A stretch of DNA of 64,000 nucleotides from Brevundimonas sp. UBA7506. GTDB lineage: Bacteria > Pseudomonadota > Alphaproteobacteria > Caulobacterales > Caulobacteraceae. Below the pieces are notes generated by a model. The model did no database searches. It saw only the letters and a program-made list of their open reading frames with translations, and was not told the origin of the DNA. This document shows positions 55,992 to 64,000 of this stretch, piece after piece. Position numbers and translations under genes: made by a program. The stretch covers positions 261,476 through 325,475 of the forward strand of contig NZ_DLNQ01000015.1 in NCBI RefSeq assembly GCF_002479495.1. The letters are read 5' to 3'. How positions within the stretch are numbered: position 1 is the stretch's first letter; every line of letters begins with the position of its first letter.

Positions 55992-56404
55992 GCGAAGCCG
56001 CCGCCGTCCCCACCGTCCTCGTCGTCGCCGTCGCCCTGATCGACCCCGACGGCCGCGTGCTGATCGCCAAGCGGCCCGAGGGCAAGCAGCTGGCCGGGCT
56101 GTGGGAATTTCCCGGCGGCAAGGTCGAGCCGGGCGAGCGGCCGGAAGCGGCCCTGATCCGTGAGCTGAAGGAAGAGCTGGACATCGACGTGAACGAGGCC
56201 TGCCTGGCCCCCTTCGTGTTTACCAGTCACGCTTACGATTCCTTTCACCTCTTGATGCCACTGTACCTGTGCCGGCGGTGGTCCGGCGTCGTCACCGCTC
56301 GTGAACACGCGGGTCTGGCCTGGGTGAAGCCGAACAAGCTGTCGGACTATCCCATGCCGCCGGCTGACGAACCCCTGGTCGCCTGGTTGCGCGACCTGAT
56401 CTGA
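55988..56404 (+). CDS. mutT: MutT-type Nudix hydrolase (8-oxo-dGTP diphosphatase)
   Basis: 138 residues with a GTG start overlapping the argJ stop by 4 bases. The Nudix box is complete: GGKVEPGERPEAALIRELKEELDID. VVAVALIDPDGRVLIAKRPEGKQLAGLWEFPGGK and SHAYDSFHLLMPLYLC are typical of MutT, as is LPADEPLVAWL-like MPPADEPLVAWL at the end. It hydrolyses oxidised dGTP and so works with MutM in preventing mutation. Confidence 0.94.
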   Translation: MSEAAAVPTVLVVAVALIDPDGRVLIAKRPEGKQLAGLWEFPGGKVEPGERPEAALIRELKEELDIDVNEACLAPFVFTSHAYDSFHLLMPLYLCRRWSGVVTAREHAGLAWVKPNKLSDYPMPPADEPLVAWLRDLI

Positions 56405-56428
56405 TCAGGCGCCGAGGGAGGGGCCGGG

Positions 56429-56611
56429 ATGCGACGTTTCATCGGCCGGTTCCTTCACGACGACAGCGGCGCCACGGCCATTGAGTACGGCTTGATCGCC
56501 AGCCTGATCTTTGTGGCCATCATCGCCGCCATCGGCGCCTTCACCGCGCGGACCGGGGCCATGTACGACTACATCAGCGAAACCATCTCCACGGCCATCG
56601 GCGGCGCCTGA
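56429..56611 (+). CDS. Flp-family type IVb pilin, solitary
   Basis: 60 residues. The prepilin site lies in DDSGATAIEYGLIASLIFVAIIAAIG, where cleavage after Gly leaves a mature N-terminus ATAIEYGLIA with the needed Glu 5. It has the length of Flp/PilA pilins. No tad/cpa assembly gene is in the window, so its secretion apparatus must be elsewhere. GGGAGGGGCCGGG lies just before the ATG. Confidence 0.93.
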   Translation: MRRFIGRFLHDDSGATAIEYGLIASLIFVAIIAAIGAFTARTGAMYDYISETISTAIGGA

Positions 56612-56619
56612 CGGCGGCC

Positions 56620-57507
56620 TCAGGTCCGAGCGGTCTGTTCCCTGACGCCGAGCGCGTCCGCCAGACGGGTCTTGGCCGAGCCGCGTCGGGCCGGCTTCTG
56701 CTGGCTCTCGTGCGGGGCCCAGCCGGCCAGGTGCACCATCTCGAAGGTCGCCGGGATGCGCCCGTCCGCCTCGGCGTGGCGCTCGGCGTAAAGCTGCGCC
56801 GCGCGGGCCAGAACGGCGCGGCTCAGGGGCTTGATCGGCCCCGCCAGCACATTGGTCTCGCCCATGGCCCGCAGGTCGCGCATCAGGGCGAAGGGGTCGC
56901 CATAGCGCACCGTCACCCGGTCCACGTCGCTGACCGGCAGGGCGAAACCGGCTCTTTGCAGCAGGCCCGCCCCGTCGAAACCGTCGGCGAAGGGCGAGAC
57001 GCGGGCCTGGGCCCCGCCGTTGACCTCCAGCTCGGCCTCGGTCAGCACGCCGCGCAACTCCTTCAGGGTCGCCGCCCCGAACAGGCTGGCCACGAACAGG
57101 CCGTCGGGCCTCAGGGCGCGCCGGATCTGGCTGAGCGCGCCGGGCAGGTCGTTGGCCCAATGCAGACCCAGCAGGTTGACGATCAGGTCCGCCGACTGGT
57201 CCTCCAGCCCCAGAGGCCCGGCCCCCGGCGCGGCGCGTTCGGCCATCGATCCGACGGCGCGCACTTCGGCAACCCGATCGCGGGCCGAACTGTCGGCCAC
57301 CGCGCGGGCGAAGACGCCCGGATGGGGCGACAGGTCGACGGGGGCCTGAAACTCGCGCAGGATCACCTCCAGGCTGTTCACCGCGTTCTCGGCGGCGCGC
57401 ACGTGCAGGAAGTCGGCGTCGGGGAAGCGTCGGGCGGCGCGGCTCAGGCGCGCGGCGCGGCGGGCGGCGTCGAAGATGATCGGGGGACCGGAGGAGGGGG
57501 CGCTCAT
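56620..57507 (-). CDS. BioC/NDUFAF5-like SAM methyltransferase
   Basis: 295 residues. The start PPIIFDAARRAARLSRAARRF and the later NLLGLHWANDLPGALSQIRRALRPDGLFVASLFGAATLKELRGVLTEAE match the methyltransferase group that includes BioC and the complex I assembly factor NDUFAF5. The typical DLGCGxG loop is weak or missing; the place of motif I reads LHVRAAENAVNSLEV, so catalytic ability is doubtful. Its ATG overlaps the start of comF on the other strand (CATG at 57505-57508). Confidence 0.82.
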   Translation of the reverse strand: MSAPSSGPPIIFDAARRAARLSRAARRFPDADFLHVRAAENAVNSLEVILREFQAPVDLSPHPGVFARAVADSSARDRVAEVRAVGSMAERAAPGAGPLGLEDQSADLIVNLLGLHWANDLPGALSQIRRALRPDGLFVASLFGAATLKELRGVLTEAELEVNGGAQARVSPFADGFDGAGLLQRAGFALPVSDVDRVTVRYGDPFALMRDLRAMGETNVLAGPIKPLSRAVLARAAQLYAERHAEADGRIPATFEMVHLAGWAPHESQQKPARRGSAKTRLADALGVREQTART

Positions 57508-58312
57508 GGCGGTTCAGGATGGGGGCTGGCAGGGTCGAATGAAAGGCGTGATCGCGCCTATAGCATCCCGCGCGCGCCATGCGGGGCGCGGTCTGCTGGA
57601 TATTCTGCTGCCGCCCATGGCGCACGACAGCCGTGAGGCCACGGCCTCGGCGGGCCTGACGCCCGACGCCTGGAGCCGGGTGGCCTTTCTGGAAGCGCCC
57701 GTCTGCGACGGCTGTGGCGCGGCCTTTGAATATGACGGCGGCGACTTCGCCTCCGACCGCTGTCTGGCCTGTCAGGTCCAGCCCTACGCCTTCGCCCGGG
57801 CGCGGGCGGCCTGCGTCTACGACGAGGCCTCGCGGGGGCTGATCCTCAAGTTCAAGCACGGCGACCAGCAGCAGTTCGCGCCCCTGTTCGCCCGCTGGAT
57901 CGCTCGCTCGGCCGCCGACGTGGTGGGCGAGGCGGACGCCGTGGTTCCCGTGCCCCTGCACCGGTCCCGCCTGCTGGCGCGGCGCTTCAATCAGGCCGCC
58001 GAGGTGGCGCGGCCGCTGGCCCGCCATGCCGGGCTCGACTACCTGCCCGACGCCCTGATCCGCAGCGCCCCGACCGCCAGCCAGGGCGGCAAGTCGGCGC
58101 GCGGACGGCGGCTGAACGTGAAAATGGCCTTCGCCGTCACGGAAGCCGGGCGTCGCCGGATCAAGGGGCGGCGCATCCTGCTGGTCGACGACGTGCTGAC
58201 GACCGGGGCCACGGCCGAGGCCTGTGCGCGGGTCTTGATGGAGGCCGGCGCCCGGGCCGTGGACCTGGCGGTGATCGCGAGGGTGCGAACCGCGCGCGAA
58301 CCGCCTAAGTAG
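57506..58312 (+). CDS. comF: ComF-family phosphoribosyltransferase-like protein
   Basis: 268 residues from ATG 57506, preceded by GGAGG; Met at 57539 is an alternative. A zinc ribbon (CDGCGAAFEY, then CLACQ) precedes a phosphoribosyltransferase domain with VVPVPLHRSRLLARRFNQAAEVA and the PRPP loop RILLVDDVLTTGATAEA. ComF helps DNA uptake in competent bacteria but is widespread in non-competent ones. The start overlaps that of the divergent methyltransferase. Confidence 0.9.
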   Translation: MAVQDGGWQGRMKGVIAPIASRARHAGRGLLDILLPPMAHDSREATASAGLTPDAWSRVAFLEAPVCDGCGAAFEYDGGDFASDRCLACQVQPYAFARARAACVYDEASRGLILKFKHGDQQQFAPLFARWIARSAADVVGEADAVVPVPLHRSRLLARRFNQAAEVARPLARHAGLDYLPDALIRSAPTASQGGKSARGRRLNVKMAFAVTEAGRRRIKGRRILLVDDVLTTGATAEACARVLMEAGARAVDLAVIARVRTAREPPK

Positions 58313-58344
58313 GGGGCTAGCCTGCAGTTCAAGGAGTTCCTGAG

Positions 58345-58602
58345 TTGGCCGAAGTCGTCATCTACACCAAGCCCGGTTGCCCCTATTGCGTCGCCGCCAT
58401 GGGTCTGCTGACCCGCAAGGGCGCCGAGTTCACCGAGATCGTCGCCTCGAACGATCCGGAAAAGAAGGCCGAGATGGTCGCGCGTTCGGGCGGCAAGGCC
58501 ACCTTCCCGCAGATCTTCATCAACGGCCAGCACGTCGGCGGCTCGGACGACATCCACGCCCTGGACCGCAAGGGCGGTCTGGATCCCCTGCTGGCGGCCT
58601 GA
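58345..58602 (+). CDS. grxC: Glutaredoxin 3
   Basis: 85 residues with a TTG start at 58345, preceded by AAGGAG (58331-58336). The active site is KPGCPYCVAA (CPYC), followed by the glutathione-binding TFPQIFINGQHVGGSDD. It reduces disulfides and mixed disulfides with glutathione. Its stop overlaps the ATG of the next gene by one base. Confidence 0.95.
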   Translation: MAEVVIYTKPGCPYCVAAMGLLTRKGAEFTEIVASNDPEKKAEMVARSGGKATFPQIFINGQHVGGSDDIHALDRKGGLDPLLAA

Positions 58603-59441
58603 TGGGCGAGCGGCTCGAGGTCGCGCTGATCCAGGCGCGGACGCCGGCGACGGCGCCCGCGGGGCTGGCCCATGTCGAGCCGCTGATCCGCCAGGCGGCG
58701 GCGGGCGGGGCGCAATTGATCCTGACGCCCGAGGGGACCAACTTCCTCGAGCAGCGCCGGGCCCTGCGCGACGCCGCCCTGTCGAGCGAAGAGGCCGACG
58801 CGGCGGTTCTGGGCCTTCGCGCCCTGGCGGTGGAACTGGGCGTCTGGCTGCTGATCGGCTCGGTCCTCGTCCGCTCGGACGCGCCCGGCGACGCCCGCGC
58901 CGCCAACCGCTCCCTGCTGATCGACCCGACCGGGGCGATCACGGCCCGCTATGACAAGCTGCACGTCTTCGATGTCGATCTGGCTGATGGCGAGACCTAT
59001 CGCGAGAGCGCCTCGGTGCGGCCGGGCGACGCCGCCGTCGTGGCCGACACCCCCTGGGGCGGCCTGGGCCTGACCATCTGCTACGACGTGCGCTTCCCCC
59101 ATCTGCATCGCCAACTGGCCCAGGCCGGAGCGGCCATGATCGCCGTCCCCGCAGCCTTCACCCGCCCGACCGGCGAAGCCCACTGGGAGACCCTCCTGCG
59201 TGCCCGCGCCATCGAAACCGGCGCCTTCGTCCTGGCCCCGGCCCAGGGCGGAACCCACGAGGACGGTCGTCAGACCTGGGGCCGCTCCCTGATCGTCGGT
59301 CCCTGGGGCGAGGTCATCGCCCGCGCCGACCACGATGAACCCGGCGTCCTGCATGCCACACTGGACCTGGGCGCCGTGGACCGGGCGCGCGGCTCGATCC
59401 CGGCCCTGCGCCACGACCGCGAATTCGACCCGCCGCAATGA
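58602..59441 (+). CDS. Carbon-nitrogen hydrolase, Nit1-type
   Basis: 279 residues from ATG 58602. The Glu-Lys-Cys triad is visible: TPEGTNF (Glu), YDKLHVFDVD (Lys) and ICYDVRFPHLHR (Cys). This matches the NIT1/NIT2 branch, which includes deaminated-glutathione amidases; the linkage to grxC, a glutathione enzyme, fits that role. The longer frame from 58377 is a shadow of grxC. It overlaps the next gene by 4 bases. Confidence 0.92.
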   Translation: MGERLEVALIQARTPATAPAGLAHVEPLIRQAAAGGAQLILTPEGTNFLEQRRALRDAALSSEEADAAVLGLRALAVELGVWLLIGSVLVRSDAPGDARAANRSLLIDPTGAITARYDKLHVFDVDLADGETYRESASVRPGDAAVVADTPWGGLGLTICYDVRFPHLHRQLAQAGAAMIAVPAAFTRPTGEAHWETLLRARAIETGAFVLAPAQGGTHEDGRQTWGRSLIVGPWGEVIARADHDEPGVLHATLDLGAVDRARGSIPALRHDREFDPPQ

Positions 59442-59872
59442 TCCGCTACGCCCTGTTCTGCGACCACGACCACGGCTTCGAGGCCTGGTTCGCCTCTTCG
59501 AGCGACTATGACGATCAGGCCGCGCGCGGTCTGGTGGAGTGCCCCTTCTGCGGCTCGACGGCCGTGCGCAAGCAGGTCATGGCCCCGTCCGTCGCGGGCA
59601 CGAAGAAGACCGCCCCTTCGCCGGACGCCATGAAGCAGATGCAGTCCATGATGATGCAGGCGGCGCGCGAGGTGCGCGAGCATGTCGAGCAGAATTTCGA
59701 CTATGTCGGCGACGCCTTCGCCCACGAGGCCCGCGACATCCATGAAGGCCGCTCCGAAAAGCGCGAGATCTACGGCGAGGCCACCCCCGCCGAGGTCAAG
59801 AAGCTGAAGGACGACGGCGTGCCCTGTGCTCCCCTGCCCAGCCTGCCGCCCGACCCGAAGAAGGCGAACTGA
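59438..59872 (+). CDS. DUF1178 family protein
   Basis: 144 residues. The N-terminus MIRYALFCDHDHGFEAWFASSSDYDDQAARGLVECPFCGSTAVRKQVMAP is the DUF1178 zinc-ribbon-like domain (Cys at 8, 36 and 39). A helical middle section (AMKQMQSMMMQAAREVREHVEQNFDYVGD) follows. ATGA couples it to the hydrolase. The function is unknown; it is often found with glutaredoxin and nitrilase genes in alphaproteobacteria. Confidence 0.92.
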   Translation: MIRYALFCDHDHGFEAWFASSSDYDDQAARGLVECPFCGSTAVRKQVMAPSVAGTKKTAPSPDAMKQMQSMMMQAAREVREHVEQNFDYVGDAFAHEARDIHEGRSEKREIYGEATPAEVKKLKDDGVPCAPLPSLPPDPKKAN

Positions 59873-59875
59873 CGC

Positions 59876-60691
59876 ATGGGGGAGGGGGAACGTTATCAGG
59901 AGTTCGCGCCGCCTCCGTCTCTGCGGCCCTTCGTGCGCGTGCTGTGGACCTATGCGGCGCCGACCCCGACCGGCGAGGTGCAGCGCATCGCCCCCGACGG
60001 CTGTCCCGAACTGGTGATCGATTTGGCCGCCCCCTACGAGGAAGCGGGCGAGGACGGCGTCTTTCGGCCCCAGCCGCCGGTCATCTTCGCCGGTCAGATG
60101 ACCCGGCCCATGGCCATCCGTCCGGTTGGCCCGGTGGAGATCGTCGCCGCCAAGTTCGAGCCGGACGGGGCGCGAGACTTCCTGGCCCGTCCGCTGATCG
60201 AGGCGACGGACCTGCGGCTGGACCTCACGGCGCGGCTGCGCGGCTTTACCGCCCCGTCCGGCGATCCGGCGGCCCAGGCGGTGGCTCTGGCCGAATGGCT
60301 GGAAGTTCAGCGTCAGGCGGGCGACTGGCGCATCGACCCCGGCGTACGCGGCCAGGTAGACGCCGCCGAACGCGAGAACGAGGGGCTTGTGCTCAACCCC
60401 GCCGAACGCCGCGCCCTGCAACGCCGTTTCCGCGACCGCGTCGGCGTGGCGCCGCGCACCCTGCGCTCGGTCTTCCGCTTCCGGCGCATTTTCGACCATG
60501 CCACGGGCCCGGACGCCGACGCCGCCTCCTGGCTGGAGGCCGGTCTGGCCGCCGGCTATTTCGATCAGCCCCAGATGGCCCGCGATTTTCGTCGCTTCCT
60601 AGGCTGCACCGCCACCGAATGGGCGCGCGATCAGATGGAACTGGCCCGGCAGTTGGCGTCGCAATCCTACAAGCGGGACGGGCGGGATTGA
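59876..60691 (+). CDS. AraC-type transcriptional regulator
   Basis: 271 residues. The N-terminus (YQEFAPPPSLRPFVRVLWTYAAPTPTGEVQRIAPDGCPELVIDL) is the DUF6597-type sensor domain. The C-terminal AraC helix-turn-helix begins around residue 175 (NPAERRALQRRFRDRVGVAPRTLRSVFRFRRIF) and ends FDQPQMARDFRRFLGCTATEWARD. The ligand and target are unknown. Confidence 0.92.
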   Translation: MGEGERYQEFAPPPSLRPFVRVLWTYAAPTPTGEVQRIAPDGCPELVIDLAAPYEEAGEDGVFRPQPPVIFAGQMTRPMAIRPVGPVEIVAAKFEPDGARDFLARPLIEATDLRLDLTARLRGFTAPSGDPAAQAVALAEWLEVQRQAGDWRIDPGVRGQVDAAERENEGLVLNPAERRALQRRFRDRVGVAPRTLRSVFRFRRIFDHATGPDADAASWLEAGLAAGYFDQPQMARDFRRFLGCTATEWARDQMELARQLASQSYKRDGRD

Positions 60692-60727
60692 TCTAGGCTC
60701 CTTTCCGAACCGAGGAGGGAGACTTCG

Positions 60728-61189
60728 ATGGCCTTGCTGACCGCGCTTTCGGCCGCCGCCCTGATACAGGCGGCGGCGCCCGCGCCCGACCTGTCGTGGC
60801 TGGCCGGCTACTGGCTGGACTGTTCGCGAGGGCGCGAGGCGTCGGAGACCTGGAGCGACCCGCGCGCGGGTCTGATGGTCGGTCATACCGTGACTGTGCG
60901 CAATGGCCGCAGCGGCTTCGAGTTCGCGCGCATCACCCGCCTGCAGGACGGCGCCCTGACCTATGTCGCGCAGCCGGCCGGGGCCGCGCCGACCCCCTTC
61001 CGCCTGATTGAAAGCGGGCCGCAGCGGGCGGTTTTCGCCAATCCCGCCAACGACTTTCCGCACCGCATCCTCTATCAGCGCGCGGGGGATGTGCTGACCG
61101 CCCGCATCGAAGGGGCGAACGACGATGAGACCCGGAGCGTGGAATGGAACTTCAACAAGGCGGAGCTGAACGCTCGTTGTCCCAGCTAA
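60728..61189 (+). CDS. DUF6265-family protein
   Basis: 153 residues. The N-terminal 20 or so residues (ALLTALSAAALIQAAAPAPD) look like a signal peptide. The mature part has DLSWLAGYWLDCSRGREASETWSDPRAGLMVGHTVTVRNGRSGFEFARI and NPANDFPHRILYQRAGD, the pattern of the DUF6265 lipocalin-like family. A Shine-Dalgarno GGAGGGA lies close upstream. The function is unknown. Confidence 0.85.
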   Translation: MALLTALSAAALIQAAAPAPDLSWLAGYWLDCSRGREASETWSDPRAGLMVGHTVTVRNGRSGFEFARITRLQDGALTYVAQPAGAAPTPFRLIESGPQRAVFANPANDFPHRILYQRAGDVLTARIEGANDDETRSVEWNFNKAELNARCPS

Positions 61190-61689
61190 GCTGGCGACCC
61201 ATGACGCCCGCCGACGTCGACGGCGTCGTCGCCGTGGCCCGCCTGTCCTTCCCCGACCATTTCGAGGCGCGTGAATGCTTCGCCGAGCGTCAGCAACTGG
61301 CGCCCGAGGGCTGCTTCGTCCTGTCCGATCCGGCGGGCAAGGTGATGGGCTATCTGATGGCCTATCCGTGGAAGCGGAACAGCGCCCCGCCGCTGGACAG
61401 CCTGATCGGCGCCGTGCCCGAGGACGCAGATGTCGTCTATCTGCACGACCTGGCCGTCCATCCCGACACGCGCGGCGGCGGCCATACCCGCGCCATCGTC
61501 GAACGTCTGGCCGAACAGGCGAGGGCGGCGGGCTGGCCCGAGATCGCCCTGGTGGCCGTCAATGAGGCGACCGCCTTCTGGGAGCGCAACGGCTTCGTCG
61601 TCGAGAACCCGCCCGGCATGGCCGAAAAGCTGGCCAGCTACGGCGCCGACGCCCGCTACATGATTCGGACGCTTCAAGCGGAACCTTAA
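61144..61689 (+). CDS. GNAT-family N-acetyltransferase
   Basis: 181 residues from ATG 61144 (with CGGAG six bases upstream), overlapping the previous gene by 46 bases. A TTG at 61177 would shorten it to 170 and still keep WRPMTPADVDGVV, the first strand. The acetyl-CoA loop is in LAVHPDTRGGGHTRAIVERL, followed by VNEATAFWERNGFV. The substrate is unknown. Confidence 0.87.
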   Translation: MELQQGGAERSLSQLSWRPMTPADVDGVVAVARLSFPDHFEARECFAERQQLAPEGCFVLSDPAGKVMGYLMAYPWKRNSAPPLDSLIGAVPEDADVVYLHDLAVHPDTRGGGHTRAIVERLAEQARAAGWPEIALVAVNEATAFWERNGFVVENPPGMAEKLASYGADARYMIRTLQAEP

Positions 61690-61714
61690 GCCGGGCTCGG
61701 GCCTTTCGGAGCCC

Positions 61715-62275
61715 ATGAGCTTCAAGCGCACCCTTCCCCTCGTCCTGCTGGCCGGCGCCGCCCTGGCCCTCGGCGCCTGCGCCACCCTGCAACGCGGGCC
61801 GGTCGGCAACGCCGCCGTGCCGCAACCCGCCAAGTCGGTGGACCTGAACCGCTATCTCGGCCGCTGGTACGAACTGGCGCGCTACGAGGCCGGCTTTCAG
61901 AAGGATTGCGAGGCGGTGACCGCCGACTACAGCCTGCGCGACGACGGCCTGATCGGCGTGCTGAACCGCTGTCGCCAGGGCGCGGTCGACGGCCCCGTGA
62001 AACAGGCCGAGGCCCGCGCCAGGATCGTTGAGGGCAGCGACAACGCCAAGTTGAAGGTCTCCTTCTTCGGTCCCTTCTATGTCGGCGACTACTGGGTGCT
62101 GGACCACGCCGACGACTACAGCTGGTCGATCGTCGGCGAACCGTCGGGCCGCTATCTCTGGATCCTCAGCCGCGAGGCCCGCCCCGCAGCGGAAACCCGT
62201 CAGGCCCTGCGCAACCGGGTCCAGGCCCTGGGTTATGACCTGTCGCTGCTGCGCGAGACGCAGCAGCCTGGCTAG
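61715..62275 (+). CDS. blc: Bacterial lipocalin (Blc-type) lipoprotein
   Basis: 186 residues. The signal peptide ends in lipobox GACA near residue 19. The lipocalin signature is VDLNRYLGRWYELARYEAGFQ, with YVGDYWVLDHADDYSWSIVGEPSGRYLWILSR in the C-terminal half. It is an outer-membrane lipoprotein binding lysophospholipids or fatty acids. It converges on the next gene with a 4-base overlap. Confidence 0.93.
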   Translation: MSFKRTLPLVLLAGAALALGACATLQRGPVGNAAVPQPAKSVDLNRYLGRWYELARYEAGFQKDCEAVTADYSLRDDGLIGVLNRCRQGAVDGPVKQAEARARIVEGSDNAKLKVSFFGPFYVGDYWVLDHADDYSWSIVGEPSGRYLWILSREARPAAETRQALRNRVQALGYDLSLLRETQQPG

Positions 62276-62811
62276 GCGAGCCGCGACAGGACGAAGGCGA
62301 CCCGCTCGGCGACGGGCGCCTTCGGCAGTTCGATCAGGTCGTAGCCGAAGCGCGGATAGACTTCGACCATGGCGTCGAAGGTGCGCTGCGCCTCGTCCAG
62401 ATCCTGCCGGCGCTCGGCGTCCTGAACGAAGATCTCGGGCCAGACCGGAGCGATGAAGGCCTGCCTTGCATAGCGGGCTTCGCGCGCCGCCCGTTCGACA
62501 TGAGCCGGGACCGGCAGGCCGCACAGGGTCAGGTAGCCGACCACGTCGGGCACGCCGCGATCAAAGAAGACCGGGGCGGCTGTATCCTCTGCGCGGGCAT
62601 AGGCGTCCATATCGCGGTCCAGCATCAACTCGGCGAACAGGGCGCGGTCGCGCCAAGGCAGGGCTTGGCCGCCGATGGCCTGCTGGCGGCGGATGATCGC
62701 GCGTCCCGCCTCCGGCGAGGTCGCATGACCCGCCGCCGCCAGCGCCTCGATCAGGCTGGTCTTGCCCGATCCCGGCCCGCCGGTGACGAGGATGCGCCGC
62801 AGCGTCCTCAC
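62272..62811 (-). CDS. AAA-family ATPase (P-loop)
   Basis: 179 residues. The P-loop is [22 protein letters not shown]. The rest ([49 protein letters not shown]) matches the AAA_28 / predicted kinase-like family. The substrate is unknown. Its ATG overlaps the ubiG stop by 4 bases, so it is co-transcribed with ubiG. Confidence 0.88.
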   Translation of the reverse strand: MRTLRRILVTGGPGSGKTSLIEALAAAGHATSPEAGRAIIRRQQAIGGQALPWRDRALFAELMLDRDMDAYARAEDTAAPVFFDRGVPDVVGYLTLCGLPVPAHVERAAREARYARQAFIAPVWPEIFVQDAERRQDLDEAQRTFDAMVEVYPRFGYDLIELPKAPVAERVAFVLSRLA

Positions 62812-63626
62812 GCGTCCCGCGTCGCCATCATCATGTAGTTGATGCCCACATCGTCGCCCTCGCTCCAGCGGTCGTTCAGCGGATCATAGGCCAGGCCATA
62901 GGGGCCGGTGACGGTCAGGGGCTCGCCGTCCAGCATGGCGCGCAGCTCCTCGGGCTTGAGGAACTGGCGCCAGTCATGGGTGCCGGCGGGGACCCAGCGC
63001 AGCACGTATTCGGCGGCGAACTTGCCCAGCAGCAGGCCCTTCAGGGTGCGGTTCAGGGTGGCGACGATCATCAGACCGCCAGGCTTGATCAGTTTCGAGC
63101 AGGCGCGGACGAAGGCCTCGGGATCGGCGACATGCTCGATCACCTCCATGGTCAGGACCACGTCGAAGGGGCCGGCGCCGGCTTCCACCATCTGCTCGAC
63201 GGTCGCGGCCCGATAGGCGATGTCGAGACCCATCTGTTCGGCGTGGGCGCGGGCTGTGCCGATGTTCTCGGACGACGCGTCGAGGGCCGTGACCTCGAAG
63301 CCCATGCGCCGCATCGGTTCGGCGATCAGGCCGCCGCCGCAGCCGATGTCGATCAGGCTGAGGCCCTCAAACGGGGCCCGCGCCCGAACGTCGCGGCCAT
63401 AGTGTTCGGCAGCCCGGTCGCGGACGAATTTCAGCCGGGCCGGATTGAAGCGATGCAGGGGCGCGAACGGCCCTTTCGGGTCCCACCATTCGGCCGCCTG
63501 GGCCGAAAAGCGCGCCACATCGGCGGGATCAATGCTCGGCCCCTCGGCACGATCGGTTGCAAAGGGTGAAAAACCCTCATCGCTTTGGGGTTTGCGCGGC
63601 TCAAGGCTGTCGTTAGAAGCGGACAT
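62808..63626 (-). CDS. ubiG: Ubiquinone O-methyltransferase UbiG
   Basis: 272 residues from ATG 63626; ATG 63638 and a longer frame to 63704 are possible but not needed. [36 protein letters not shown] is the UbiG N-terminal signature. SAM motif I is [15 protein letters not shown] and motif post-[26 protein letters not shown] is also typical. It carries out both O-methylations in ubiquinone synthesis. Divergent from lysC with about 56 bases between. Confidence 0.96.
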   Translation of the reverse strand: MSASNDSLEPRKPQSDEGFSPFATDRAEGPSIDPADVARFSAQAAEWWDPKGPFAPLHRFNPARLKFVRDRAAEHYGRDVRARAPFEGLSLIDIGCGGGLIAEPMRRMGFEVTALDASSENIGTARAHAEQMGLDIAYRAATVEQMVEAGAGPFDVVLTMEVIEHVADPEAFVRACSKLIKPGGLMIVATLNRTLKGLLLGKFAAEYVLRWVPAGTHDWRQFLKPEELRAMLDGEPLTVTGPYGLAYDPLNDRWSEGDDVGINYMMMATRDA

Positions 63627-63682
63627 GGCCGCAGGCATGAACCGCCTTGGCCGCCCATGCAAGCAGGGGACGAAACGCCACG

Positions 63683-64000
63683 ATGACGCGGCCCGAAACG
63701 ACACGACTGGTGATGAAGTTCGGGGGGACCTCCATGGGGGACCTCGAGCGTATTCGTCGTGCGGCGCGAATTATCGCCGCCGAGGCCGCCAAGGGCAAAC
63801 AGATCGCCGTGGTGGTGTCCGCCATGGCCGGCAAGACCAATGAGCTGGTGGCCTGGACCGACGGCGCGGGACCGGCCGCCGCGGGCCTGCCCCTGTCGGA
63901 CGACGAATACGATGTGGTGGTCGCCTCGGGCGAGCAGGTGACGTCAGGCCTTCTGGCCCTGACCCTGCGCAACATGGGCCTTAACGCGCGCAGTTGGATG
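63683..64000 (+). CDS. lysC: Aspartate kinase, 3' end missing
   Basis: The first 106 codons are in the window. [17 protein letters not shown] is the aspartokinase start motif; [14 protein letters not shown] and [21 protein letters not shown] follow, covering the ATP- and aspartate-binding regions. It phosphorylates aspartate at the head of the lysine, threonine and methionine pathways. The frame is open to the last base. Confidence 0.95.
   Translation, partial: MTRPETTRLVMKFGGTSMGDLERIRRAARIIAAEAAKGKQIAVVVSAMAGKTNELVAWTDGAGPAAAGLPLSDDEYDVVVASGEQVTSGLLALTLRNMGLNARSWM

Overview
The window looks like chromosomal DNA of a Caulobacteraceae bacterium, most probably Brevundimonas or a close relative. 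It is very GC-rich and tightly packed. It carries the alphaproteobacterial general stress response locus (nepR-ecfG-phyK with divergent phyR), the ChvI/ChvG system beside a permease-less PTS, the order mutM / enoyl-CoA hydratase / rpsT / dnaA, and a dense cluster of GANTC (CcrM) sites before dnaA. The genus is inferred from gene content, not from a search. I see no tRNA, rRNA, CRISPR array, transposase or prophage.

Layout. 1-14 kb: pentapeptide-repeat fragment, small heat shock gene with a ROSE-like RNA thermometer in its leader, two exported methyltransferase-like proteins, an alpha/beta hydrolase, HisN-type phosphatase, an XRE regulator, small envelope proteins, MprF-like protein, typA, a YeiH/LysR divergent pair and an OPT transporter. 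14-26 kb: mutM, a membrane-protein/XRE operon with a palindromic operator candidate, enoyl-CoA hydratase, rpsT, and the replication block dnaA-dnaN-(two small membrane genes)-recF-gyrB. 26-30 kb: ptsH, EIIA, hprK, chvG and chvI on the minus strand. 30-40 kb: an unrecognised 570-residue protein, zinc-ribbon protein, HI0933-type flavoprotein, GNAT, polA, obgE, a coiled-coil protein and alanine dehydrogenase.

40-46 kb is the stress-response island. phyK, ecfG and nepR lie on the minus strand and phyR on the plus strand. Five matches to the EcfG promoter (GGAAC-N16/17-CGTT) were found by eye: before nepR, before phyR, before an entericidin-like lipoprotein, before a small membrane protein, and before a gene-less stretch that folds into a structured RNA ending in a terminator. 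That last element is a strong candidate for a GsrN-type small RNA.

46-64 kb: SapC, a Zur-type regulator, hydrolases, a class V aminotransferase, secA, a lipoprotein prolyl isomerase overlapping argJ-mutT, a lone Flp pilin, a methyltransferase/comF divergent pair with overlapping start codons, grxC-nitrilase-DUF1178, an AraC regulator, GNAT, lipocalin, an ATPase, ubiG, and the start of lysC cut by the window edge. Repeats include two related long palindromic intergenic elements (about 14.1 and 36.8 kb), a separate REP-like pair (50.4 kb) and a 40-bp tandem repeat (46.2 kb).

All family assignments rest on reading motifs in the translations. No database search was run.
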